Shown piece by piece: positions 7,763 to 15,303 of a stretch of DNA of 64,000 nucleotides. This DNA is from an uncultured Alphaproteobacteria bacterium (lineage in GTDB: Bacteria > Pseudomonadota > Alphaproteobacteria > Rs-D84). The notes under the pieces were generated by a model, which saw only the letters and a list, made by a program, of their open reading frames with translations, was not told the origin of the DNA and searched no databases. The first letter of the stretch is position 1. Each line of letters starts with the position of its first letter. The translations under genes were made by a program, and so were the position numbers. Location: the NCBI GenBank assembly GCA_905234185.1, contig CAJOGC010000001.1, positions 95,765 through 159,764 on the forward strand. The letters run 5' to 3'.

Positions 7763-9118
7763 TTAATCGTTCAGAAAAGCCCGCAACGCGTCGCCAACCA
7801 GCATATCAGACGGCGTTGATTTAATTGATGCCGGATCAACAATAGAAATAAGGCGCGGCGACATAAACACAACAAGTTCGGCAAATGGACTTATTAATGT
7901 TTCTGGTGTTGTCACGAATGCATGTGTCGGGATACCGACAATTACATAATTATCACCAACACTGGACGGAATCGTAAACGACGACAATTCACCATTAGAT
8001 GTCCGCAAAACAATTTTTGCATCTATTTTGTTTAATCCACCATAATCGCCATATGTCGCCGTTGCACCAATAGTAAGATCTGTTTCCAATCTTTCTTCTT
8101 TGCCGCACTGACCAATATCAAATCGGGACTGCCACCCGTTTGGAATTGCAAATGTTCCCTGGGATATAAGGACGACATTCGATTGTTGATACAAAAATTC
8201 CTGTAAAGTCTTTGTATTGATTTCCGGTCCCACAACCAACGCGCGTCCAACGACCCCCGGTATCGACATCTTGATATTTTTTTCACCAAATGCCGGGAAA
8301 AGGTTCATCCAAATAATCGGATTGTCTGTGCGTGGATACACACGGTACACATCAATGTCCCATGCCATCATATATTTTTTAGACGAAATATCGGCAATCA
8401 TACGCGCAACTTCGCGTTCGGTTTGATAATTACCTTCGAACACAATGGTTTTATCGTCCCAATTCACCAACAGATTGCGCATGTCCGCCCCATGCATTGC
8501 GTCCAACAAAGCCATTATAATGGTTTCATTTTGTGGCATCTTGATTAACCATTTGGCACGGTTAGTCAGGTGTATTACCCCTTCATCTTCATCATATGAG
8601 TAATAGACGCGCCCCATTTTTGCCATTAACTCAACCGCATCAGACAACGCACCAGATGAAATTGTTCCCGATATTTTTTCGATTAATTCGCCATCTTCTT
8701 CAACCGAAATATCGGTTCCATCCAGTAATTTATCAAGTGCCTGGCGCACAGTTAATTTTTTAAATTCATAATCAGACACTTTCAATTCCGGCAATTCATC
8801 GCCTGTATTCAACCGGACAACTTCGATTTTTTCTTCGGGAACAACGGAAACAACACTTTGGTTATCCCAGTCAACACTGCACCGTTTTGGTAATTCGATT
8901 GAAAAACGTCGTGCCGTATCGGTTGTTAACGCAGCCTTTTTTGGAAAGATTGGAACCGAATTTTCATCAATGACAAGGTTATTTATAACCGTGACCGTAT
9001 CATATTCTGGTTCATCATCTTGATTCGCGTTTTGGCAAGCCCCCAAACCAATACAAATACACATCGCAATAATCGCGTACTTTATTGCACCCAAAAAATC
9101 AAAAACATGTTTTTTCAT
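7763..9118 (-). CDS. Secretin-like outer-membrane lipoprotein, PilN-type
   Basis: A 451-residue lipoprotein: hydrophobic signal then lipobox LGAC with Cys at about residue 28. The middle has short secretin N-domain-like modules (LTVRQALDKLLDG; DDKTIVFEGNYQTEREVARMI) and the C-terminal half has secretin-like strands (TIGATATYGDYGGLNKIDAKIVLRT; a final LISPFAELVVFMSPRLI, compare the secretin terminal 'ElvifltPri' block). This fits PilN, the secretin lipoprotein of R64-type IVb pili, whose partners PilO-P-Q-R are encoded at 27.6-32.3 kb. Overall similarity to characterised secretins is weak, so I name the role, not the gene. Location next to lolCD suits an outer-membrane lipoprotein. Confidence 0.6.
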   Translation of the reverse strand: MKKHVFDFLGAIKYAIIAMCICIGLGACQNANQDDEPEYDTVTVINNLVIDENSVPIFPKKAALTTDTARRFSIELPKRCSVDWDNQSVVSVVPEEKIEVVRLNTGDELPELKVSDYEFKKLTVRQALDKLLDGTDISVEEDGELIEKISGTISSGALSDAVELMAKMGRVYYSYDEDEGVIHLTNRAKWLIKMPQNETIIMALLDAMHGADMRNLLVNWDDKTIVFEGNYQTEREVARMIADISSKKYMMAWDIDVYRVYPRTDNPIIWMNLFPAFGEKNIKMSIPGVVGRALVVGPEINTKTLQEFLYQQSNVVLISQGTFAIPNGWQSRFDIGQCGKEERLETDLTIGATATYGDYGGLNKIDAKIVLRTSNGELSSFTIPSSVGDNYVIVGIPTHAFVTTPETLISPFAELVVFMSPRLISIVDPASIKSTPSDMLVGDALRAFLND

Positions 9119-9135
9119 CTGTTTCCCTTTTGTTA

Positions 9136-9462
9136 TCAGATATTCATAAACTTTTCGAACTCATCCAACGACATTTCATAAATAGGCTTTTGTGTTGGGG
9201 TGGTTAAATGTTTAACCCGCTTATACTGCGCATCAAACTGTTCTATTGCCCGTGCCACATCCGCCGGGATTGCTATTTTTCCATTCGCCCGCAAACGGCG
9301 CGCATATTCAACAATATATTCCAGCACATCGGCCGCATACATTCGACCGGAATAGTTTTCGATTGGTATGCCACCCTTTTGCACACAAATTGCGGACATC
9401 AAAACAGCCGTCTGGTTGTAATAATTAGCCAGTTTTATGAATTGTTGAACTGATAGCGCCAT
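9136..9462 (-). CDS. Small protein of unknown function
   Basis: A 108-residue soluble, mainly helical protein with no signal peptide and no family I recognise. It is the first gene of the minus-strand unit continuing into the secretin-like lipoprotein (17 bp gap) and lolCD. Its start has an AAAGGA-like site seven bases upstream. The minus-strand -10 TATAAT at 9489-9494 overlaps the divergent promoter of the lipoprotein gene at 9538. Confidence 0.6.
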   Translation of the reverse strand: MALSVQQFIKLANYYNQTAVLMSAICVQKGGIPIENYSGRMYAADVLEYIVEYARRLRANGKIAIPADVARAIEQFDAQYKRVKHLTTPTQKPIYEMSLDEFEKFMNI

Positions 9463-9501
9463 ATAAAAATCCTTTCCCTATTTTTTACATTATAAAAACT
9501 A

Positions 9502-9530
9502 TTGCCCCCCGAACGCAATTAAATTATAAT
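9502..9530 (+). promoter_or_regulatory. Promoter placing the start codon at or near the transcript 5' end
   Basis: TTGCCC (9502-9507), 17 bp, TATAAT (9525-9530). The ATG at 9538 is eight bases after the -10 box, so the message would be leaderless or nearly so. Confidence 0.55.
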
Positions 9531-9537
9531 AAGAATT

Positions 9538-9918
9538 ATGAGAATGAAAATAATCGGCATTTTATTATTACTTAGCGCATGTGCATCTGTAAACAGCGGC
9601 AGTATTGATAACGCCACTATCCTGAACTGGGAGAATGAGGCCGTCACCACAGAACAATTCGTCCGTGATCACAAGGCATGTCTGGGGATAAAAGACAATA
9701 ATTATAAACCGCGTTCACGGCTTGCTAAATTACTAGCACCGAACCAAAGTGGCATGATGCCGGATTGGGATGGGCTGTGGGTCACATTTCAATCAAATGA
9801 ATATACAGATGTGGGCCAGCGGTCGCTGATGTCTGTTCCACGAAATGCAACATCTAAATCGGTCGGGTCTTATCGCAAGTGCATGTTTCGGCGCGGATAT
9901 TTACTGCGTGCGATATAA
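9538..9918 (+). CDS. Small lipoprotein of unknown function
   Basis: A 126-residue protein with a short signal peptide and lipobox LSAC (Cys at about residue 15), so it should be lipidated and sorted by the Lol system. The rest is polar, with two further cysteines (KACLGI; YRKCMFRRGY) that could form a disulfide; the C-terminal YRKCMFRRGY is reminiscent of small envelope proteins with a terminal 'CM.xxGY' motif. A second ATG at 9544 gives a slightly shorter signal. It precedes ftsQ by 38 bp but a separate promoter lies between them. Confidence 0.6.
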   Translation: MRMKIIGILLLLSACASVNSGSIDNATILNWENEAVTTEQFVRDHKACLGIKDNNYKPRSRLAKLLAPNQSGMMPDWDGLWVTFQSNEYTDVGQRSLMSVPRNATSKSVGSYRKCMFRRGYLLRAI

Positions 9919-9921
9919 TTT

Positions 9922-9949
9922 TTGTAATGAAATAATTTTGTGATATAAT
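9922..9949 (+). promoter_or_regulatory. Promoter of ftsQ-ftsA/rpe
   Basis: TTGTAA (9922-9927), 16 bp, TATAAT (9944-9949). The ftsQ ATG at 9957 lies eight bases after the -10 box and no Shine-Dalgarno is present, again predicting a leaderless message. Confidence 0.6.
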
Positions 9950-9956
9950 TGTTGCC

Positions 9957-10637
9957 ATGAAACGTTCAATTATGTTTTGGGTATATTTTGTTATTGCCAT
10001 TATTTTGGGCATCTATTTTACGACCAGAATTGTTATGATTGGTTTGGGACACGGTAAACTGACAACAATTCATAATATTTCTATTACTGCTGATTCATCT
10101 ACCGACGATTTGTCGATGGTAAAATCCATGGCGACGGCGGGGCTTGGGGCGCCTACGGGATCACTGGACCTGGAAATATTAAACAATAGAATTATGTCGG
10201 TCCCAATTGTACGCAATGCAGCGACCCGACGGTTGCCGAACGGAACATTACGGGTGCGCGTCGAATTGCATCGGGCGGTTGCCCAATGGACTGATGGGAT
10301 TGCGTTTTATCCGCTATCTGCGGACGGCACAACCGTTGAAACCCCGAACGCCACGCGGGATACGGATGCGATTGTTTTTCGTGGAACATTGCCAAATGAC
10401 ATATCTGATATTACCAAGGCAACCCAACCATTGGCCCAGATAATAGATTATCTTGAATGGATAGAAAACCGCCGATGGAACATCGTCACAAATGATGACA
10501 TTACCATCATGTTGCCTGAATCAGATCCATTGGCATCGGTTCGAGAACTTATATCATTAAACGAGACCCAGAATATTCTCGGGCGGGATATAAAAATAAT
10601 AGACATGCGCGACCCGTCACGCATATTGGTACGATAA
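9957..10637 (+). CDS. ftsQ: FtsQ, cell-division protein
   Basis: A 226-residue bitopic division protein: short cytoplasmic tail, one membrane helix (about residues 6-26), then a periplasmic POTRA domain containing the FtsQ-type VPIVRNAATRRLPNGTLRVRVELHRAVAQW segment (residues about 82-111, quoted here in outline: VRNAATRRLPNGTL then ELHRAVAQW). FtsQ bridges early and late divisome proteins together with FtsL and FtsB. It is slightly short for the family. The next gene starts one base after its stop, so ftsQ and the ftsA fusion are co-translated. No ftsL, ddl or mur genes lie upstream, unlike the usual dcw cluster. Confidence 0.8.
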   Translation: MKRSIMFWVYFVIAIILGIYFTTRIVMIGLGHGKLTTIHNISITADSSTDDLSMVKSMATAGLGAPTGSLDLEILNNRIMSVPIVRNAATRRLPNGTLRVRVELHRAVAQWTDGIAFYPLSADGTTVETPNATRDTDAIVFRGTLPNDISDITKATQPLAQIIDYLEWIENRRWNIVTNDDITIMLPESDPLASVRELISLNETQNILGRDIKIIDMRDPSRILVR

Positions 10638-10638
10638 A

Positions 10639-12408
10639 ATGAATCTGACTGATTCTGCTTTTTTATGTTTGGACATTGGATCATCGGCTGTTCACGGTAT
10701 TGCACATCGTGTGCGTGGTGCGCGCATTGCAAAATCTGCAATGTTCACGGCCGAATCTTTTGATACAACCGCCGCAATCAAGGCGGTCCTTGATGAACTT
10801 GAATCGCAAATCGGACGCCATTTTGACGATGCATACATTACCGGAAATTTTGGACAATCGTCTTACGATTTGACTATTAAAAATCTTGTTTGGTCGAACG
10901 AACACCGCATATCTGGTACCGATGTCCGATCCCAGATTTCACAAATAACACCACCGGACGGATATTTACCATTACATATCGTGCCACTGCGATATGACAC
11001 AACAACGGTTCACAATTTACGAACACCGATTGGCCGTGTTGATACACAATTAGTATCTGCATTTGGTGCAATATTTTATCCGGTTTCCAATATTAATGAA
11101 ATCAATACATTTATGCGTCATGCTCACATGCAGACGAACGGTTTTTACGATCCACAATTTGTCCAGAACGCCGCGTTTCGCAAACCCAAAGACATTGTGA
11201 TGTTTATAGATTTTGGTGCGGAATTTACATCTGCATCTATTTGGACGGATCGTGGTCCAATGTGGCATTATAAATTGCACATTGGTGGCACAAATATATC
11301 ACAACAAATTGCAACCGATTTTGATATTAGTTTTGCCGAAGCGGATCGAATAAAACGCGCGGTATTTACAATGTTGCCCGGTCCAACTGATCGATTTACA
11401 CCGGCGGATGTCGCGTATGATTTTTCCCGTGCCGATGTTAACGATATCATCATAAAATACATGACCGATATCATTAATGACATTCGTAATAACGCGGCTG
11501 AATCCATTGATAAATATAAACCACGTCACATTATTATTACCGGTGGCGCATCGGACGCCAACAATGTCACCGATTTTGTATCAAATGCATTTGGTCTGGA
11601 ATGTGAAAGTTTTCATGACGACGCATCTGTTCGCGCATTGGGCGAATTTATATGGAATACAACCGCACCAGAGCGGGCCAAGATTATCGCAAAACAAGAT
11701 AAGTGGAATGCACGCACAGAACGTATATTGAAAATATTTCATCGTAAACCAAAACCACGGCGCACATTTGTCCCGATTATGCCAAGCACACTTTGTTTCA
11801 ACATGAACGATCCAACCACATACACAACATTCGATGCGGCGGGAATAAGTATGATTCATGTCGATATAATGGACGGTTTATATGTGAATCGGATTGCGGG
11901 TGGATTGGAACAAATTCGCAACATACGCGCCAAAACGACGGCACACCTGCATGTTCATTTGATGACGGAAAGTCCGTCCGTATGGGCAATGGACGCAATT
12001 GCGGCGGGCGCGGACACGGTGATTGTTTCAACAAACACATCGGGGGTTAAAAACGCAATTCGCGCAATCAAGGCATCTGGCCGTCGCGCCGGAATCGCAT
12101 TGAACCCAGATACACCACCGGAAATATTGAAACCAGTTATTCGTGATTTAGACGAAGTAATGGTAATGGCGGTCACACCCGGTGCCGCTGGCCAAGATTT
12201 TTCCCCGGCATGCCTGCACAAGATTTCACTGCTGGCCGCAACGCGTAAAAAATATGGTCTGAACTTCAAGATTTCTGTGGACGGTGGCATAAATGATAAA
12301 ACCGCCCCACTCTGTTGGAATGCCGGCGCGGACTATCTGGTTTCTGGTTCATACTTGGCACACGCATCGGACTTTCCAGTCGCGGTACAAAGTCTATTGA
12401 AAAAATAA
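10639..12408 (+). CDS. FtsA fused to ribulose-phosphate 3-epimerase
   Basis: One uninterrupted 589-codon frame. Residues 1 to about 350 are FtsA, the actin-like Z-ring membrane anchor: phosphate-1 loop LDIGSSAVHGIA, a 1C subdomain (LPLHIVPLRYD, then PIGRVDTQLV), phosphate-2 VMFIDFGAEFTSASIW, and the adenosine motif HIIITGGASDANN. At 358-376 a basic, potentially amphipathic segment (RTERILKIFHRKPKPRR) sits where FtsA normally ends in its membrane-targeting helix. Residues 377-589 are a nearly full-length ribulose-5-phosphate 3-epimerase TIM barrel: MPSTL, HVDIMDG (His407, Asp409), VHLM (His440), VTPGAAGQDF and VDGG (Asp548). The D409-to-D548 spacing matches known epimerases, so it should be catalytically competent. 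No ftsZ follows. I know of no described FtsA-RPE fusion. Confidence 0.88.
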   Translation: MNLTDSAFLCLDIGSSAVHGIAHRVRGARIAKSAMFTAESFDTTAAIKAVLDELESQIGRHFDDAYITGNFGQSSYDLTIKNLVWSNEHRISGTDVRSQISQITPPDGYLPLHIVPLRYDTTTVHNLRTPIGRVDTQLVSAFGAIFYPVSNINEINTFMRHAHMQTNGFYDPQFVQNAAFRKPKDIVMFIDFGAEFTSASIWTDRGPMWHYKLHIGGTNISQQIATDFDISFAEADRIKRAVFTMLPGPTDRFTPADVAYDFSRADVNDIIIKYMTDIINDIRNNAAESIDKYKPRHIIITGGASDANNVTDFVSNAFGLECESFHDDASVRALGEFIWNTTAPERAKIIAKQDKWNARTERILKIFHRKPKPRRTFVPIMPSTLCFNMNDPTTYTTFDAAGISMIHVDIMDGLYVNRIAGGLEQIRNIRAKTTAHLHVHLMTESPSVWAMDAIAAGADTVIVSTNTSGVKNAIRAIKASGRRAGIALNPDTPPEILKPVIRDLDEVMVMAVTPGAAGQDFSPACLHKISLLAATRKKYGLNFKISVDGGINDKTAPLCWNAGADYLVSGSYLAHASDFPVAVQSLLKK

Positions 12409-12409
12409 A

Positions 12410-12852
12410 ATCCCCTTCGCTGGCGAAGGGGTGTCACGACAGTGACGGGGTAGTGGTAATAAAACCACCAATATATTCCAACACAACAGACATATTATTT
12501 TTTACATCACTATCAGAAAAATGTATAACCTGTAACCCCAATGACTTCAAATATTCGTCACGTTTCAAATCATATTCTAATTTATTATCGTGTGAACCAC
12601 CGTCTATTTCTATGACCAAATTTATTTGCGGGCAATAAAAATCCACAATGTAATTTCCAATAATTTTTTGTCGGTCAAAATCCAAATTAAAAAATTGACG
12701 GTTTTTTACTTGGTTCCATAATAACACTTCTGATAACGTGGAGTTTTTTCTTAATTCGCGCGCCAATGGTCGTAAAGATTCATTTTGTGGTAATTTCATT
12801 TTAAACCACTACCCCGGCGTATTCACGCCACCCCTTCGCCAGCGAAGGGGAT
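12410..12852. mobile_element. DUF559 gene bounded by 48-bp terminal inverted repeats
   Basis: Both ends share the layout hairpin CCCCTTCGC-NN-GCGAAGGGG, a second small hairpin, then GGGGTAGTGGT pointing inwards: left end 12410-12457, right end 12805-12851 in inverse orientation. The left end lies directly after the ftsA/rpe stop codon; the right end runs into tsaE and supplies its last codons and stop. The DUF559 reading frame fills the interior and its own C-terminus (TTTPSLS) is encoded by the left repeat. A shorter relative without the gene is at 23492-23621, and a solo end at 20032-20072. Confidence 0.65.
12434..12799 (-). CDS. DUF559 domain protein, Vsr-like restriction-endonuclease fold
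   Basis: A 121-residue DUF559 protein. The family has the PD-(D/E)XK fold related to the very-short-patch repair endonuclease Vsr. Visible features are the N-terminal ARELRKNSTLSEVLLW block, FDRQKIIGNYIVDFYCP and the acidic LVIEIDGGSH motif carrying candidate catalytic residues (Asp in IVDFY, Glu and Asp in EIDGG), followed by YDLKRDEYLKSLG and a VIHF strand. DUF559 genes are frequently carried on small mobile repeats; this one lies wholly inside an inverted-repeat element. It may nick or cleave DNA during element movement, but this is inference; a domesticated repair role is the alternative. Confidence 0.8.
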   Translation of the reverse strand: MKLPQNESLRPLARELRKNSTLSEVLLWNQVKNRQFFNLDFDRQKIIGNYIVDFYCPQINLVIEIDGGSHDNKLEYDLKRDEYLKSLGLQVIHFSDSDVKNNMSVVLEYIGGFITTTPSLS

Positions 12853-13239
12853 TTTTATTTTTCGCCCAGAACCGTGTTCTGTTATATATAAATGAATCGT
12901 ATTTTCTGGCAACATATCGGTGGCAACATCTGGCCATTCGATTAATGTAATATCATTCGCAATCGCATATGGCAAACCAATTTCCACCAATTCGGCCGCA
13001 TCGTTTATTCGGTATAAATCAAAGTGTGAAATGCCATCATAAGATTGCACGATTGTAAATGTCGGACTTGGGACAACCGTATCCGCACCACGCAGCGTCT
13101 GAATTATTGTGCGCGCGATCTCAGATTTCCCCATCCCCAGATCACCATGCAATGCCACACAAACCGGCGCACGCAGCGTTTTTGCAAATTCGCGTGCAAA
13201 CGCTCGCGTTTCATCAATGTTGTTTAATATGTATTCCAT
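12823..13239 (-). CDS. tsaE: TsaE, tRNA threonylcarbamoyladenosine biosynthesis ATPase
   Basis: A 138-residue P-loop ATPase that works with TsaB and TsaD to install t6A37 on ANN-decoding tRNAs. Walker A is GDLGMGKSE at residues 32-40 (usually GxLGAGKT), followed by VVPSPTFTIVQSY, FDLYRI and LIEWPDVA, all TsaE hallmarks. The start at 13239 is chosen for its GGAG site and the four-base gap after uvrB; the longer frame to 13311 would lie inside uvrB. The last nine residues (IPFAGEGVA) and the stop codon are encoded by the right end of the DUF559 element, so the original 3' end has been replaced. Confidence 0.85.
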   Translation of the reverse strand: MEYILNNIDETRAFAREFAKTLRAPVCVALHGDLGMGKSEIARTIIQTLRGADTVVPSPTFTIVQSYDGISHFDLYRINDAAELVEIGLPYAIANDITLIEWPDVATDMLPENTIHLYITEHGSGRKIKIPFAGEGVA

Positions 13240-13243
13240 AGCC

Positions 13244-15235
13244 CTACTCCAATAATAACAAATCGTCTTCCAGTTTGTGTATAGTATCGCGCAATTCGGC
13301 GGCCTGTTCAAACTCTAAATCTTCGGCGGCTTGACGCATCTTTTTTGTTAACTTCTTTATTTCGGCTCGCAAACTTTCCGCGTCCATAACACCACCGGTT
13401 TTTGTGTACACAAATTGACGCGCTTTATCGGTCTTTTCTGCTATATCGGCAACTTCGTCAAACACCGCCTTGGTAATAGTTTGCGGTATAATACCGTGTT
13501 CGGTGTTGTATGCCATTTGCTTTTCACGACGACGCGCGGTCTCGTCAAGCGCCGCACGCATAGAATCCGTTATTGTGTCGCCATACAAAATCACACGACC
13601 GTTAGCATTACGCGCCGCACGACCAATTGTCTGAATCAGCGAACGCGTAGAACGCAGAAATCCTTCTTTATCCGCATCCATTATCGCAACCAATTCGCAT
13701 TCGGGCACATCCAGCCCTTCGCGCAACAAATTAATTCCAACCAACACATCGTATTTACCCATACGCAAATCACGCAATAATTCGATGCGCTCAAGTGTAT
13801 CAATATCACTGTGCATATATCGCGCGCGAACACCATTTTCACATAAATAGTCGGTTAACTGTTCCGCCATTTTTTTTGTTAATGTCGTCACCAGCGCACG
13901 TCCAGATATACCCTTTAATGTATCCAGCAAATCATCAACCTGGTGTGTTGTCGGGCGAACTTCGCACATTGGGTCAAGCAGCCCCGTTGGACGAATAACC
14001 TGCTCCGAAACAATTCCACCGGATTGTTCCAGTTCCCATTCCGCCGGTGTCGCCGATACAAAAATCGTTTGCGGACGCAACCCGTCCCATTCTTCAAAAG
14101 TTAAAGGCCGATTGTCAACACATGCGGGCAGTCGGAAACCATATTGCGACAATGTTTCTTTACGTGCCCGATCACCGCGCGACATTGCGCCAATTTGCGG
14201 AACAGTCACATGAGATTCATCAATAAATAATACTGCGTCACTTGGTAAATATTCAAACAATGTTGGCGGCGGCATTCCCGGTTCGCGTCCCGTTAAGTAT
14301 CGTGAATAATTTTCAATTCCGCGACATGTTCCGGTTGATTCCATCATTTCGATATCGAAATTCACGCGTTCACGCAGACGCTGTTCTTCGATATATTTCA
14401 TATTATCATGAAAATATTTCAACCGTTCATCCAGGTCTTTTTTTATTTCACCAATCGCCTGGACTATACTTGGCATCGGCGTTGCATAGTGTGTATTCGG
14501 ATATATTACAATTCGGTCAAGTTTGTTTATTTTTGCACCAGTTAATGTATCGAATTCCCAAATCTCGTCAATTTCATCACCAAAGAAAGACAATTTCCAC
14601 CCACGGTCCATCGAATGCGACGGAAATATATCAAGCGTGTCACCACGCACACGAAAAGTTCCACGATCGAACGCCATATCATTTCGTTTATACTGGATGT
14701 CAACCAACGCATGCATAACATCCGACACGCCAATCTTATCACCCGTGTGCAACGAAACCTTCATTCCGGAATATTCTTCTGGTGATCCCATACCATATAT
14801 TGACGACACCGACGACACGACAATAACATCTCGTTCTTCCAGCATGGCGCGCGTTGCACTGTGACGCATACGATCCAACTGGTCGTTTATAGATGCATCT
14901 TTATCGATATATGTATCGGTCGTTGGCAAATATGCTTCGGGTTGATAATAATCGTAGTACGACACAAAATATTCCACATGATTGTGCGGAAAAAACGATT
15001 TCATTTCGGTATAAAGTTGCGCCGCCAAAATCTTATTCGGCGCCATAATTAACGCCGGTCGCCCCAGTTCTGCAATTACATTTGCCATTGTAAAAGTTTT
15101 CCCGGAACCCGTCACCCCAAGCAAAACCTGGGACCGGCGACCAGAATGCACCCCCGCAACTAATTCAGAAATTGCGGTCGGCTGATCACCCATTGGAGCA
15201 TATGAACTTTCAAGATTAAATACTTTTTTTGCCAT
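13244..15235 (-). CDS. uvrB: UvrB, excision nuclease subunit B
   Basis: The 663-residue damage-verification helicase of nucleotide excision repair. Walker [10 protein letters not shown] is near residue 40, the beta-hairpin [12 protein letters not shown] near 90-101, helicase motif DESHVT in the centre, [14 protein letters not shown] and QTIGRAARN as motifs V and VI, and a C-terminal UVR domain ([20 protein letters not shown]) that contacts UvrC. The start [10 protein letters not shown] at 15235 matches the usual N-terminus; the upstream in-frame ATG at 15256 adds seven unlikely residues. tsaE follows after four bases. Divergent from the AsmA-like gene. Confidence 0.95.
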   Translation of the reverse strand: MAKKVFNLESSYAPMGDQPTAISELVAGVHSGRRSQVLLGVTGSGKTFTMANVIAELGRPALIMAPNKILAAQLYTEMKSFFPHNHVEYFVSYYDYYQPEAYLPTTDTYIDKDASINDQLDRMRHSATRAMLEERDVIVVSSVSSIYGMGSPEEYSGMKVSLHTGDKIGVSDVMHALVDIQYKRNDMAFDRGTFRVRGDTLDIFPSHSMDRGWKLSFFGDEIDEIWEFDTLTGAKINKLDRIVIYPNTHYATPMPSIVQAIGEIKKDLDERLKYFHDNMKYIEEQRLRERVNFDIEMMESTGTCRGIENYSRYLTGREPGMPPPTLFEYLPSDAVLFIDESHVTVPQIGAMSRGDRARKETLSQYGFRLPACVDNRPLTFEEWDGLRPQTIFVSATPAEWELEQSGGIVSEQVIRPTGLLDPMCEVRPTTHQVDDLLDTLKGISGRALVTTLTKKMAEQLTDYLCENGVRARYMHSDIDTLERIELLRDLRMGKYDVLVGINLLREGLDVPECELVAIMDADKEGFLRSTRSLIQTIGRAARNANGRVILYGDTITDSMRAALDETARRREKQMAYNTEHGIIPQTITKAVFDEVADIAEKTDKARQFVYTKTGGVMDAESLRAEIKKLTKKMRQAAEDLEFEQAAELRDTIHKLEDDLLLLE

Positions 15236-15303
15236 TTTTTTATTCACAAACAACAATATAATCTATTATAATCAAAAAACAAGGGAAAGAGAGAATACCA
15301 TCC

